Both the position numbers and the translations under genes were made by a program. 64,000 nucleotides of DNA, from contig NC_134537.1 of assembly GCF_050624435.1 (NCBI RefSeq), positions 11,590,584 through 11,654,583 on the forward strand. The letters are read 5' to 3'. This document shows positions 46,466 through 57,937 of this stretch, piece after piece (positions within the stretch are counted from its first letter, which is position 1; the number at the start of each line of letters is the position of its first letter). Source of the DNA: Tenrec ecaudatus (taxonomy: Eukaryota; Chordata; Mammalia; Afrosoricida; Tenrecidae). Below the pieces are notes generated by a model. The model searched no databases, was not told the DNA's origin, and saw only the letters and a list, made by a program, of their open reading frames with translations.

Positions 46466-47344
46466 AAGAAACAAAAATGGGCACTATTTAATAATTAAAA
46501 GGTCAGCTAATCAAAGATTTAACTGTCATCCATATTTGGGGTACCTAGATATGTAAAGCAAACACTGATAAAATTGATATAGTTGGATATAAATAATAGT
46601 TGGAAATGGCAATACACTGCGTTCCCATTGGACAGAACTTTTAGAAAGAAGGATACAGAGGACACAAACAACACTCCAAACCAACTAGACTTAACACACA
46701 CAACCTCCAAACAGCACAATACCCCCTCTACTCCAGGAAACGTCGATCGTTCTGCAGGATAGATCATACTTTAGGTCACACCGTGGGTCTTGATAAATTT
46801 TAAAAGACTGAAATCATGCAAAGTGTTTTCTGTAACCATGTGGAGTAAAGCTAGAGAGCAATAAGAGAAAAATGTTGTAAACTATACACACACACACATA
46901 TATGGAAATTAAACAACACACTATTAAACTACCAGAAGATCAGGGAGAAAATAAAAGAGAAATCACACATTTCTTAGTGTCAAATGGAAATTAAAGCTTA
47001 ATAAATCAAAATTTAGGGGTTAAACAAAAGCAGGACTCAGAGGGAAACTTACAGCAATGAATATCTACATGATCAAAAGAAGAAAGACCTACTATTGACA
47101 GTCTCTCTTGACAACTCCAAGAACTAGAAAGAGAAGAGCAAACCACGTTTACGCCTACCAGAGAAAGGAAATAACAACGGTCAGAGCATAAATACATATA
47201 ATTGGACACGGAAACAATAGAACATCATTAAAACTGGCAAGCCTTTAGCTAGACTAACCCAAAAAAGAAAAATATGAAAATACCAAAATAAAAAAAGAAT
47301 GAAAGAGATGACATTAATTGAGGTGCCAGAAATAAAGAGAACTG

Positions 47345-47540
47345 TAATTATTTTCATATTTTTATTTTTTCCCAGTGGGTTTGCTGTGGTAAGACTCACA
47401 TATTATACATTTCCATAGTTCAGTCATATTTAAAAGGAGTTGTATATACATCACCACAATCAGTTCCAGTGCATCTTATCTCCTCCAATATTCATCATTT
47501 ACGGCCCAATTCTCATCAACCTCCCTCTGAGTACTAAATA
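47345..47540 (-). mobile_element. Old L1 3' tail
   Basis: GTGGTAAGACTCACATATTA, then TACATCACCACAATCAGTTC. Resembles 5135-5330 and 48935-49120. Borders approximate. Confidence 0.45.
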
Positions 47541-48542
47541 TTATGAACAACTCTATGGCAATAAACTGTAAAGCTAGTTGATGTAGACAAATTCTTACAA
47601 GCACACAAACTACTTGGACTGACTCAAGAGGAAACCGAAAGGTTCTACAGACCCATAACAAGTGAAGAGGTGAAAACAGTGATCAAGCTGAACAAATACC
47701 AAGGTCAGTTGGCATGACACTGCACCCTACTTTGGTGAATAGTGAATGGAGTCTTGAAAGATCATAGCCAGTCATCTAAGGTGCAAATATAGGTCTTTTC
47801 CCATCAAGAGGAAAGAAGAGTGGTGAAAATGGAAAGACACATGGAAATAATTAGTCCAGTAGTTAATTGACCATGCAACCATCAGTCACCACAACTCTGA
47901 AACTAGAAGCCTAAATGGTGCCCAACTACCAATACCAACTGCTTTGAAGAGGATCGTATTATAGTGTCTCGAATACAGTGGGAGAACACTGTGAAATAGA
48001 CCTCAAAATTGTAAACAAGACACTTATTGATGGGATCGAGGCCCCCTGTCATCCTCTAGGTCTGGAACCGAACTCAGCCCCATGTTAGAAAAATCAACCA
48101 TTTAAGAGTAAAAGGGCTGAGGGTTAAAAAAGAAAGAGGAATGGATCTCTGAGAGGAAGTGGGATAGGTGATGATACAATGAAAGACTTGAAATGGATGA
48201 GTTGAAAAGCTGTGTATAAATGACTTGATATAAAACTCACGATCTGCTCTATAAATGTTCGCCTAAATCCCCTTAAAAAGTTTAAACAACAAGAAACGTC
48301 CCAAAAATGACAACAAAATTCCCAAACCAAATGACTTTCCGAGGAATTCTAGCAAACATGGAGAGAAGAATTGGCACTAGTGCTGTTTAAAGTCCTCCAA
48401 GAGATAGGGAAGGAATAGTCAGTCATTCTATGAAAGGAAGATAACTTTGATACCCAAACCAGACAAAACACTACCAGTAAGGGAGATTACTGAGCAATAG
48501 TTCTTATGATTATGGATGCAGAGACCTTCAGCAAGATACTTA

Positions 48543-48742
48543 AATACTCACCGTGACCAAGCTGAGTCCAGCTTACAGTGATCCTATAGGACAGGATGGA
48601 ACTTCCCAGTGGGTTTCCATGACTGTAACTCTTGACAGGAATAGAAAGCCTCATCTCTTGCCTGAGGAGCGACATGTGGTTTTGAATTACTGACCTTACA
48701 GATCTCAGCTCACCAGGTAGCCAATAGGCCACCAGAGCTCCT
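48543..48742 (-). mobile_element. AfroSINE in old L1 ORF2
   Basis: Minus-strand SINE from AAGCTGAGTCCAGCTTACAG through TTGACAGGAATAGAAAGCC to GGCCACCAGAGCTCCTAG. L1 ORF2 sequence resumes after it (AAAATACTAGCAAACC). Confidence 0.78.
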
Positions 48743-48935
48743 AGCAAAATACTAGCAAACCAAATCTAATGGCATAGTCAAAGAGTTATATGCCGTGACC
48801 AGGGGGATGCAGGGATAGTTCAATATTGGGAAACCAGTCAATGCAATAGATCACATCAACAGAGCAAAGGAAAAGGGCCACAGGATCATCTCTGTGGGTG
48901 TGGAAAAGCATTTGATAAAATCCAACACCCTTAAA

Positions 48936-49130
48936 AACGGTTTTATTGGCATGTAGTTCACAGGCCAATTATATTAAGATTTGCTCAATCACCACCACAA
49001 CCGATCTCAGACTGTTTTCTCCTCCTATTCATTGTTGTTAGCTCCCCATCGCCCCACATTTTCCCCTGTCATGTCCCTATGCAGAGCTACCACCCTGGAT
49101 TCCATACACAGAAACCCTCTAAAACAAAAC
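48936..49130 (-). mobile_element. Old L1 3' tail
   Basis: ACGGTTTTATTGGCATGTAG, then CAATCACCACCACAACCGAT. Same old family as 5135-5330, inserted where the L1 ORF2 remnant stops. Confidence 0.5.
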
Positions 49131-49680
49131 ACAAGCACACAAAACCATGCGAAGCAAACAGACCCAGCAACATAGAAAACCTCAATCACAGGAAACAGGA
49201 AACATTCAAAACGGAAGCAACTCCAAAATGGCCAAAAGGGAGATCAGATGACAGGATATTATAGCATTTGGGCCTAACTACTTCTGCCCTAATCAGCTGT
49301 AATGAAAACTAAAACAAGTTGAGGTAAAAGGGAAAACAAATGGTAAGATGTTAAATTTCACCCTAACTGTGTCTGCAGTGATCCGCAGTTTGATGCACTC
49401 TGTCTGGGGCCAGAAGTAAAGTCCTGATGCGTGCTGCAGGACAGATGGAGCTTGAAGACATACTGAGCAAAGGGACAAATATTGTATGACCCCCATATTT
49501 TAAAAAGATAAAACAAGGCAAGCATATAGAGACAAACTACATTACCAGGGGCAAATGGGGAAGGGAGAAAGGGAGTGGTGTAGAGTGATAGAGAAAATCT
49601 ACTGACTGGGGGCAGAGTAGCACAACTGATTTTTTGTGACTACTGTCAATAAGTTACACACCTTTAAAATATTACATTGC
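49131..49680 (+). mobile_element. Old L1 ORF2 end and 3' UTR
   Basis: From about 49440, GGAGCTTGAAGACATACTGA and ACAAATATTGTATGACCC resemble the ORF2 terminus and 3' UTR of ancient L1. 49131-49439 is A-rich and less certain. Confidence 0.5.
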
Positions 49681-49723
49681 TGTATTGGACAGGGTTCTCT
49701 AGAGAGATAAAACCAGATTGCTG

Positions 49724-49780
<57 letters not shown>

Positions 49781-50281
49781 GATATATAACACAAGAAATG
49801 AACAGTTAAATTATAAACAGATAGATAGAGATATAATAAAAGAAATGAACAGTTAAATTACAAAGCAGTACAAATGGCTCAGTACAACTCACTCCCGTGA
49901 GAGAGTTGTGAGACACTGGCAGTCCTTCAAGTCTTGAGAGCTGCCAGATAGTCGTCTGTAGAGAGAGGTAGGCTATCCCAGCACAGTCAGCAAACCACAA
50001 GGCAGGTCACCAACTGTCAGTCCTCAGCTCCTGAGATGTAAATTTCAATCGTGTGGTCTTAAAGGGACCTCAACTTACAGCGACAGAGTCCACAGGCTAG
50101 GTGTCCCACAGGTGGTGTACCCTTTAAATTGAGTCACAGAACAAGCAAGGCAAGCAGCACACTGGTCTGATGATTAAAGAGCAAGAGACAAGAAGGGAGA
50201 GGCTAACCGAGCTATTATCTCTCCACCTTCAATTAACCCCACTTGTGTTTATCGGCCAGGCTGGCACAATAAACCATCTCA
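49681..50281 (-). mobile_element. ERVL-like solo LTR with long (TA)n
   Basis: 601 bp from TGTATTGGACAGGGTTCTCT to CAATAAACCATCTCA. The flanks ATTGC (49676-49680) and GTTGT (50282-50286) differ by two transitions, so the duplication is only suggestive. An expanded TA tract at about 49730-49775 makes it longer than its relative at 1074-1576. Confidence 0.72.
49729..49775. repeat. (TA)n microsatellite
   Basis: About 22 TA units inside the LTR. Confidence 0.95.
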
Positions 50282-50299
50282 GTTGTGAAGTTTTGTGAC

Positions 50300-50781
50300 A
50301 AAAATATCACAAGTGGGAGGCTGTGACAAACAGACATTTATTCTCTCACACTTTAGAAGACTTGAAGTCCAAATTCAGAGTGGTGGCTCTGTGAGGTGAC
50401 CAGACATCCCGCTTTTGGCAGGACAGTCCCGATTTTTACTAATTTTTCCTGTGCCCCGCGGCGTTTTAAACAAGTCCCGATTTTGGGAAAGAATGCACAA
50501 CAAGCTAAAGTATACATTTTTCAGCTGCTATGTGGCTATTTCACCAGGATATGAGTTTTATCAACGGTGTCCCGCTGGTGTCCCGCTTTACTATGTTCAG
50601 ATCTGGTCACCTCACTAGGGGATTTCTCTCTGTGTTGATTTGGGGGAGATCCTTGTCTCCTTTTCAGCAACTGAAAGCCCGGTTTTCCTTGAAGATTTCC
50701 ATGTGTTATATCCGCAATCTCCCCCAAGTTCGAAGGATACACTCCACCCTCAGCTCTTCTTTCTTTCTACTCTGCTAGTTT
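50300..50781 (-). mobile_element. Possible MaLR/MLT1-type LTR fragment
   Basis: CAGACATTTATTCTCTCACA, then GACTTGAAGTCCAAATTCAG before the small transposon, and GGAGATCCTTGTCTCCTTTT after it, follow the layout of minus-strand MLT1 LTRs. Diverged; subfamily not assignable by eye. Confidence 0.4.
50391..50617. mobile_element. Small TIR transposon (MITE-like)
   Basis: About 227 bp with perfect 14 bp terminal inverted repeats: GTGAGGTGACCAGA at the left, TCTGGTCACCTCAC at the right. The subterminal regions are rich in TCCCG/CCCGATTTT motifs. It has no coding capacity. It interrupts MLT1-like sequence. No target-site duplication was resolved, so the superfamily (perhaps hAT) is open. Confidence 0.75.
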
Positions 50782-51265
50782 TGTTAGGTAGCTTAGCCTA
50801 GGGAATTGGGAAGTCCATTTACGCATGCCCAGGAGAGTCAGCAAAGGACAAAAGCTGGATTTTCCCGCTGGTGGGCTCGAGTGGGAGTTACACCTGGAGC
50901 AGCCCACCTGGGCCGGGTGATTGCAATTCAGCCAATGGGATCGACCTGGGGTCGTTTACCACACCTCCCCCAGGAGCCCTTGAAAAGGCAGGGGCCAGAA
51001 GGGAGAGGGGCTCTTGGTCTCTTGGTCTTATCTTGCTTGGGGGGTCTGGTCGTCTTCGTGGGAGGGGAGAGATCTTGCGTGTCCCGGAGCAGTCTCTGCC
51101 AGGCCGCATGGTCAAAGGAATCCTATGGGTGCCGCGTAAAACCTGATGCTTCTTTGAACTTTCATTAAATTCACTTGGATCACGAGCCCGGCTTCGGCGT
51201 GAAATCTTTCTCGCGTGGAGCTAAGGACCGAGGCTGAGATTTAGGCCAGAGAGAGAAACCTAACA
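50782..51265 (+). mobile_element. ERV1-type solo LTR, CpG-rich
   Basis: 484 bp with short inverted ends TGTTAGG and CCTAACA and an exact 4 bp duplication GTTT (50778-50781, 51266-51269). Four-base duplications are usual for class I (gammaretrovirus-like) elements. It carries a CCAAT box (CAGCCAATGGGA, about 50930), an ATTAAA polyadenylation signal near 51163, and many intact CpGs after it. No retroviral genes adjoin it. It is unrelated to the ERVL-like family. The preserved CpGs suggest a recent insertion. Confidence 0.85.
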
Positions 51266-51269
51266 GTTT

Positions 51270-51489
51270 CTCTCCTGTCAGATTAAAAGTGTGACAGGCC
51301 ACACCTCAGGCAAACTCCCCTGGAATGGAATGAGAATGGAATGGGTTGCATCCCATTCTTAACTCACTGACCCTTAGAGATACAGAGCGTGTCAGATATA
51401 TCTGCAACCAAAAGTAGCTGCTGAAGTGGCTGATGCACTCACAGACACGTTGGTTTGGAGAGACAGAGTATGTGCTTTCATGAGACATC
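51270..51489. other. Unique sequence
   Basis: Nothing recognised. Confidence 0.3.
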
Positions 51490-51760
51490 CAGTTAAATAG
51501 CCTAGTAATATGCCGAGTGCTTTTGTTCCATTTCCTGCTTGGTGGCTTACTGTCTGCAGCCTTAGCAGCTTGAACGTACCCATTGAAGGCACTTGGTCTC
51601 TATTCATTTGGAGCAAAAGAGGAGGAAGAAGCATCCAGAATGGGAGAAGGATGTGACCCTCGGACTACTGCCTCCTAGACATGAGACCAACTATCATTAC
51701 TACACCTTTTGATCAAGGATTTCATAGAAAAATCTTCATCAAAAGGGAAGAAATGACGAC
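51490..51760 (+). mobile_element. Old LINE fragment, same family as 31906-32560
   Basis: CCTAGTAATATGCCGAGTGC, then AGCAGCTTGAACGTACCC and GACTACTGCCTCCTAGAC share order and wording with the unassigned element at 31906. Confidence 0.45.
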
Positions 51761-52243
51761 CCGAATTTCAAACTCTCGTAGACTCCACAATTCCTGTGGC
51801 AGTTACGTGTCCTGGAGTCCGTTGGGACCCAAAGCGACCCTATCCACAGCAGCATCTTCATTAAGTTCGCCGCAATGATAAACGGAGGCCAGGCCAGAGA
51901 GAAAGAAAAGGAGTCTATTCATGGACTCCCAAGGGGAGTCAGTGAAGTCCCACTTATCTGTGTTGGAGAGCCAGTTTTAAGCGGCTTAGGAGAGGAGGAT
52001 AAAACAATAAAGGGAGGGGGTAGAAACGGCAGGGCGGGCAAATGAGGAGGTTCAACTGCAGGGGCTCTAAGCCACCTCCATCCATAAAAATTCTGAGGTA
52101 GGGTGGTGCCTTGATCTTTCTGCCTGATGCTGAGCAGATGACTCATTGATCTGGGGTCATTTGAAGTTAGTCTTGGTCGATAGGGGCAGGCAGGCTTTTT
52201 CTAATGCTGCCTCCCCACTCCCACCCCCCACCCCCCCCCCCAC
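51761..52243. other. Mostly unique sequence
   Basis: Possible SINE scrap at 51815-51850 (GAGTCCGTTGGGACCCAAAG). A C-rich run lies at 52211-52241 beside the RTE end. Nothing else recognised. Confidence 0.35.
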
Positions 52244-52447
52244 TGGTACCTGACCCAACAATCCTGTTCAGGCACCATCCTCACAATTGTTCCTACGTCT
52301 GATTCCATTGTTGAAAGCACTGTGGAAACCCATCTCCTCAACAGCTGGTACCTGACCCAACAATCCTGTTCAGGCACCATCCTCACAATTGTTCCTACGT
52401 CTGATTCCATTGTTGAAAGCACTGTGGAAACCCATCTCCTCAACAGT
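52244..52447. repeat. 102 bp direct tandem duplication
   Basis: Units 52244-52345 and 52346-52447, both starting TGGTACCTGACCCAACAATC and ending ATCTCCTCAACAG plus one base. By eye they differ only at the last base. They form the 3' tail region of the adjoining RTE LINE. Confidence 0.95.
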
Positions 52448-55105
52448 CTTCCGCTTTTCCGTGCCCCTCCATGTTATCAAGTAGGATGTCCTTCTCTGGA
52501 GACTGCGCTCTCCCGACAACACGTCCGAAGTACATAAGATGAAGCCTCCCATCCTTGCCTCTCGGGAGCACTTCTTTCAAGACAAATTGGCTTGTCCTTT
52601 TAGCAGTCCTGGATACTTTCAATATTCTTCTCCAGCGCCACAATTCCAATGCATTAATTCTTCTTTGGCCTTCCTTATTCAATGTCCAACTTTCCCATGC
52701 ATATACGAGGCAATTGAAAATACCGTGGCTTGGGTCAGGCGCACCTTCGTCCTCAAGTAGCATGTTTATCAACACTCTACAGAGATCTTGTGCAACAGAT
52801 TCACCCTCTGTAATGAGTCCTTTGATCTCCTGACTGCTGCTTCCATAAGCACTGGTTATGGATCCAAGAAAGATGAAGTCTTTGAAAACTTCAACCTTTT
52901 CTCCATTTATCCTCATGTGACCTACGGTAACAAATCCAGTTGTGAGGATTTTGGTCTTCTTTACATCGAGTTGTAATCCTTGATCTTCATCAGCAAGAGC
53001 TTCAAGTCCTCACTTTCAGCAAGCAAGGTTGTGTCGTCTGCATATCACAGGCTGTTAATAAGCCTTCCTCTGATCCTGATGCCGCATTCTTCTTTATGTA
53101 ATCCAGCTTCTCTGATGATTTGCTCAGCATACAGATTGACAAGATGCGGTGGGAAGACACAACCATGATGCACACTTTGGCTGACTTTAAAACATCCAGC
53201 GTCCTCTTGTACTGTTCACACAATTGCCCCTTGATCCGTGTAAAAGTTCCTCATGAGCACAATGAAGTGTTCTTGAATTCCTGTTCGTCTCAAAGTTATC
53301 CACAGCTGTGATACACACCGTTGAATGGCTTGGCATAGGCAATAAGACACAAATAAACATCTCTCTGATATTCTCTGCTTCCAGCCAAGATCCATCTGAC
53401 AATAGCAATTATATCCCTTGTTCCACATCCTCTTCTGAATCTGGGCTGAACCTCTGGCAGCGCCCTGTCAATAAAATGCTGCCACCATTACAAAGATCCC
53501 AAAAGCCCAGTCTCATCTGTTAGATGATCCTCAGCAAAATTTTACTTGCATGGGGTATCAGTTATTTTGTTCTATAATTTGAGCATTCTGTTGGGTCACC
53601 TTTCCTCGGATGGGTACAAATATGGATCTCTTCCAGTCAGTTGGCCATGTAGCTATCTTCCAAATTTCCTAGCATAGATGAGTGAGTGCTTCCAGTGCTT
53701 CATCGGCTTCTTGGAGCATTTCAGTTGGTATTCCATCAATTCCTGGAGACTTGTTTTTGGCTAATGCATTCAGTGCAGCTTCTTCCTTCAGCACGGTCGG
53801 TTCTTGCTCACATGCTGCCTCCTGAAATGGTTGGCTGTTGGCTAGTTGTTCTGGGTACTATGATTCTCTGTTCTTGCCATCTTCTTTAGATGTTTCCTGA
53901 AGTTTTCAACATTGTTGCCCATAGAATCTTTCAATATTGCAACTCAAGATTTGAATTTTTTCATGAGTTCTTTCAGCTTAAGATATGCTGAGTATTTCTT
54001 CCTTGTCCATTTTCTACCTCTAGGTCTTTGCACATTTTATTATAATGTTTGACTGTCTTCTCTAGCTGCCCTTTGAAATTGTCTGGTTCACTGTTTGACT
54101 TCATTTTTTCTGCTTGCCTTACTTGCCTATTCTAAGATTAAGAGCAAGTTCCAGAGTGTCTTCTGACACCTACTTTGACCTTTTCTTTCTTTCTTGTCTT
54201 TTTAATGACCTTTAACTTTCTTCATGAAAGATGTTCCTGATGCTGCCCCACAGCTCATCAAGTCTTCTGTTGTTAGAGTTCAATGCAACAAATATGTTCT
54301 TGATATAGTCTTGAAATTCAGGTGGGGTAGGTTCAAGGTCATATTTGGCCTCTTTAGCGGATTTGTTTTAACTTTTTTCAGCTTGAAGCTGAACTTACAT
54401 ACAAGTAATTAATGGGCTATTCCACAGTCAGCCTGGTTTTAGCTGCTGATATTGAGTTTTTCCATTCCTTCTTCCCACAGATGTAGTCGATGTGATTTCT
54501 GTGTATTTCACCTGGAGAAGTCCATGTGTATAGTTGCCTTGGGGGTTGTTGAAATGCTATTTGCTATGAATTAGTCATTGGTCTTGCAAAATTCTGTCAT
54601 GTGATCTCCAGCTTTGTTTCTATCACCAAGTACATATTTTCCAAATACTATTTCTTCATCGTCGGTTCTAATATTTGAATTCTAGTTATCAATAATTATC
54701 AATGTGCTTGATTGTGTGTTTGATTTCAGACTGAAGACCTTGGTAGAATTCTTCAGTTTCTTCATCACTAGCTTTTGTGGTTGGTGCATAAACTTGAATC
54801 ATAGTTGTATTCATTAGATTTTCTATCACAGGCAGCAGTGTACCTTAAGATTGATTTTTAAATGCCGTTTTTGACAATGAATGAAACACCATTCCCCTTG
54901 ATTGTGTCATTCCCAGCATAGTAACTTATATGATGTTCTGGTTCAAAATGGCCAATACCAGCCCATTTCAGCTCACTCACGTCTAAAGCAGTTATCTTCT
55001 TGTATTCTACTTCCTTTTTGATGACTTTCAATTTTCCTAGATTCATGCTTTGTAAATTCTAAGTTCCAATTATCAGCAGATTTTTGCAGCTGCTTCTCCT
55101 TACCT
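52346..55105 (-). mobile_element. RTE LINE, ORF almost complete
   Basis: Minus-strand RTE LINE, best preserved of the window. It includes the ORF from endonuclease to C-terminus and most of the tail. No insertion interrupts it. RTE elements encode one endonuclease/reverse-transcriptase protein and are the probable partners of the AfroSINEs. See the pseudogene entry for motifs. Confidence 0.87.
52440..55060 (-). pseudogene. RTE endonuclease/reverse transcriptase pseudogene
   Basis: Reading from 55046 down: the endonuclease start MNLGKLKVIKKEVEYKKITA and the catalytic-glutamate motif SELKWAGIGHFEPEHH. Further on is the finger/palm region, with LRRTGIQEHFIVLMRNFYTD near 53290. The polymerase motif YADD is at 53033-53044 with a stop two codons upstream. 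The C-terminal domain (52440-52916) has KVEVFKDFIFLGSITSAYGS, then ALELWRWRRILKVSRTAKRT and GKDGRLHLMYFGRVVGRAQS. Domain order and roughly 2.6 kb length fit an almost whole protein. Scattered stops and frameshifts make it inactive. Confidence 0.85.
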
Positions 55106-55469
55106 TGAGTCACGCCCTACCATCAAATAAAGATCCCAAAGACCCACTCTCATAGGCTTTATGCCACTTCCGTCACCATGGTCACCTCTACCCTGAGAAA
55201 ACAGTCCCTCCTCAGTCACATTCCTTGTGCCCTCCAACCAGAGGGGCCTGTCCTCTGGCATCATCTCTGACTATGCGCTGCTTCTGTTCATTAAGCCGAC
55301 AGTATCTGACAATGTTTTGAAGCTATGCATAAGGTGCTCAGCAGCTACTTCCTGTGGAAATGCCACTGAAACCTATTCACTTGGGGTGACCCTGCTGGCA
55401 TTTGAAATACCAGCGACATAGCTTCCGGCATCACTGCCACACACACGCCACCACAGGATGACAAACGAA
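55106..55469. other. Unique sequence, possibly RTE 5' flank
   Basis: About 360 bp. Its left end may still be RTE 5' UTR. Otherwise nothing recognised. Confidence 0.35.
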
Positions 55470-57440
55470 GAGATAAGTACAACAATCTCTGATACTATTT
55501 CCCTGAGATAATATTTAAATCTTACACCAAAATTACCCCCGAAGTCATCGTAAAACCAAACAAGAGTTTAGCTTACTTAGAAGAGAAAGTCAGCATTGAG
55601 CATTATGCTTTTTAAAGCTCTATCTGGGATCAAGTTGAAGTGGCCACTCAAAAGCTTAAGTAGGGCAGAGCAAGGAAGTCCCAAGCGAGTACCAAAAATA
55701 GACTTTGGGGCCAGGGCACCGTACCCCATCAGACTCGACCAGAAAATACTCCTGAAGGTCAACAAACAGACCTTGAACTATTTACAGGTTTTCCTTTTTG
55801 GGGGGTTATTTCTTGTTGTTGTTTTGTTTTCTTTTGTTGCTTTGTTTTGCTCGGTCTTGTTTTTGTGCATATTATTATCTCTGCAGATGTGTCTAGATAA
55901 GATAGGCTGGGTAAATATTTGGGAGGGGAAAACAATAGGACCAGCGGTTCTGGTGGGACATGGGAGAAGGGGAGGTGGGGGAAAGGAAGTCCTTTTAACA
56001 ACCCAGGGACAAGGGACCAACAAGTGATCCAAAATCAGTGGTGAGGTGGGTGCAGGAGGCCTGGTAGGGCTTGATCAACGGTAATGTAACCAAGAGGAAA
56101 TGCTGAAACCGAAATGAAGGCTGAGCAGGATCGTGGGACAAGAGCAAAGTAAAAGGAAATAGGGGAAAGAACTAGGAGGCAAAGGGCATTAAAAGGTCTA
56201 AACACAGGTATGTACATATGTAAGTATATGTATGATGATGGGGAAATAGATCTATTTATAGGTTTAGTATTTAGTATTAAGGTAGCAGGTGGACATTGGG
56301 CCTCCACTCAAGTACTCCATCAATGCAAGAACACTTTGTTCTATTAAACTGGCATTCCATGATGCTCTCCTTCCTGACATGATCACTGAAGACAAAGTGG
56401 ATGCATGAGCAAATGTGGTGAAGGAAACTGATGGTGCCCGGCTATCAAAATATATAATATCTGGGGTCTTAAAGGCTTGAAGGTAAACAAGTGTTCATCT
56501 AGCTCAGAAGGAACAAAGCCCACATGGAAGAAGCACACCAGCCTGTGTGATCATGAGGTGTTGATAGGATCAGGTATCAGGCATCAAAGAACAAAAGTCA
56601 TATCATTGTGAATGAGGGGGAGTGCGGACTGGGGACCCAAAGTCCATCTGTAGGCAATTGGACATCCTCCTTACAGAAGGGTCGTGGGGAGGAGATGAGC
56701 CAGTCAGGGTGCAATGTAGCAACGATGAAACATCCAACTTTCCTCTAGTTCTTAAATACTTCCTTCCACCACCACCCCCTTAATAATCCCAATTCTATTT
56801 TACAGATCCGGCTAGACTGGAGTGTACACTGATAAAGATAGCAACTGGAAACACAGGGAATCCAGGACAAATGACCCCTTCAGGATCAGTGGTAAGAGTG
56901 GCGATACTGGAAGGGTCGAGGGAAGATGGGGGAGAAAGGGGTAACCAATTACAAGGATCTACATATAACTTCCTCCCTGGGGGACGGACAACAGAAAAGT
57001 AGGTGAAGGGAGACATCAGACAGTATAAGATATGACAAAATAATAGTAATTTATAAATTATTAAGGGTTCATGAGGTGGGTAGCCGGGAGGGAGGGGAAA
57101 AATAAGGATCTGATACCAAGGGCTCACGTAGAAAGCAAATGTTTTGACAATGACGAGGGCAACAAATGTACAAATGTGCTTGACACAATGGATGGGTGGA
57201 TGGATTGTGATAAGAACTTGTATAAGGCCTCAATAAAATGATTTTTTTAAAAAATCTTAGGTAGGAACCTCACTGGGTGACAAAACTATCATAATGAAGG
57301 ATGAGCAACTCAGAAAAGCTGAGGGAAAATGGTTGCAAACTTGAAGAGCATCACCAGTGTCATTCAATTGTGCATGTAAGAACTGTTTGATTGGTGTATG
57401 ACTTACAACAGCAAAATTAATAAAATTTAGGGGGATAAGT
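55470..57440 (+). mobile_element. Old LINE 3' end split by L1
   Basis: Two halves of the unassigned old LINE seen at 31906-32560: 55470-55650 (GAGATAATATTTAAATCTTA, then AGAGTTTAGCTTACTTAG) and 57258-57440 (TGTCATTCAATTGTGCATG to ATTAATAAAATTT). The L1 at about 55660-57255 lies between them. Confidence 0.6.
55660..57255 (+). mobile_element. L1 3'-UTR copy with TSD
   Basis: About 1.6 kb of L1 3' UTR from the GCAAGGAAGTCCCAAGCGAG block through AACAATAGGACCAGCGGTTC to AGGCCTCAATAAAATGATTT and an A-tail. Flanks AAAGCTTAAGTAGG (about 55650) and AAATCTTAGGTAGG (about 57252) match at 12 of 14. Confidence 0.82.
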
Positions 57441-57489
57441 ATTACAGTCCAGGAAATTCCATCAAAAATGCCAGCTGGTGCGTAGGAAA

Positions 57490-57665
57490 AAGACGCGGCT
57501 TCTCCCATAAAGAGTTACAGTTGCAGAAACCCATGGGAAACTCTGCCCTGTCCTATGAGGCAGAACAGACCCAATGTTACTAAGCTTGAGTTGGTTTGGA
57601 TGAGACCCTATGGAGCAGTTCTGTGCGGCCATCACGGGCGCCTCTGAGTTGACTTGACTTGATGT
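57490..57665 (+). mobile_element. AfroSINE
   Basis: TCCCATAAAGAGTTACAGTT, then CCCATGGGAAACTCTGCCC and the repeated tail block CCTATGGAGCAGTTCTGTGC. Followed by (CAG)n. Confidence 0.65.
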
Positions 57666-57670
57666 CACAG

Positions 57671-57692
57671 AACAGCAGCAGCAGCAGCAGCA
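57671..57692. repeat. (CAG)n short run
   Basis: Seven CAG/CAGCAA-type units after the SINE tail. Confidence 0.9.
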
Positions 57693-57764
57693 ACAATCAG
57701 GAGAAAGAGGGGCATAAGAGCTAAAAATCCTAAATGTCTTCTTTTCTTTCCCTTCTGAATGGGA

Positions 57765-57937
57765 ACCAAACAAGGATGTCTTGGGTTTGCGCTCCTATTC
57801 CATACTGTATTGGAAGTCCTAGCTCGGCAATATGGCGACAAAGTGAAATTAAAGGCACCCGATAGAAAATACCAGAGATCCAGCAAGGTATTAGGATACA
57901 AAATCAACACATAGAAATCACTTGGATTCTTCTATAT
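57765..57937 (+). mobile_element. Old L1 ORF2 fragment
   Basis: GTATTGGAAGTCCTAGCTCG, then AGGATACAAAATCAACACAT: L1 ORF2 reverse-transcriptase blocks. Interrupted at its right end by the hAT element. Confidence 0.6.

Larger units (their letters stand above)
45830..48935 (+). pseudogene. Ancient L1 ORF2 pseudogene
   Basis: Decayed plus-strand L1 ORF2. The endonuclease motif ICCLQETHLEAKDANRLKIK lies near 46000-46055. Later blocks typical of ancient mammalian L1 include AGGATAGATCATACTTTAGG (46757), ATGGAAATTAAACAACACAC, GAAACTTACAGCAATGAATA and TTTGATAAAATCCAACACCC near 48910. Order fits endonuclease to reverse transcriptase. Inserts are a young L1 tail (46265-46465), an old L1 tail (47345-47540, minus) and an AfroSINE (48543-48742). 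Many stops and frameshifts; not functional. Confidence 0.75.

Noticed and set aside
52201..52443. Open frame with a duplicated 34-residue unit
   Set aside because: It comes from the 102 bp tandem duplication in an RTE tail (102 bp is divisible by 3), not from a repeat protein.
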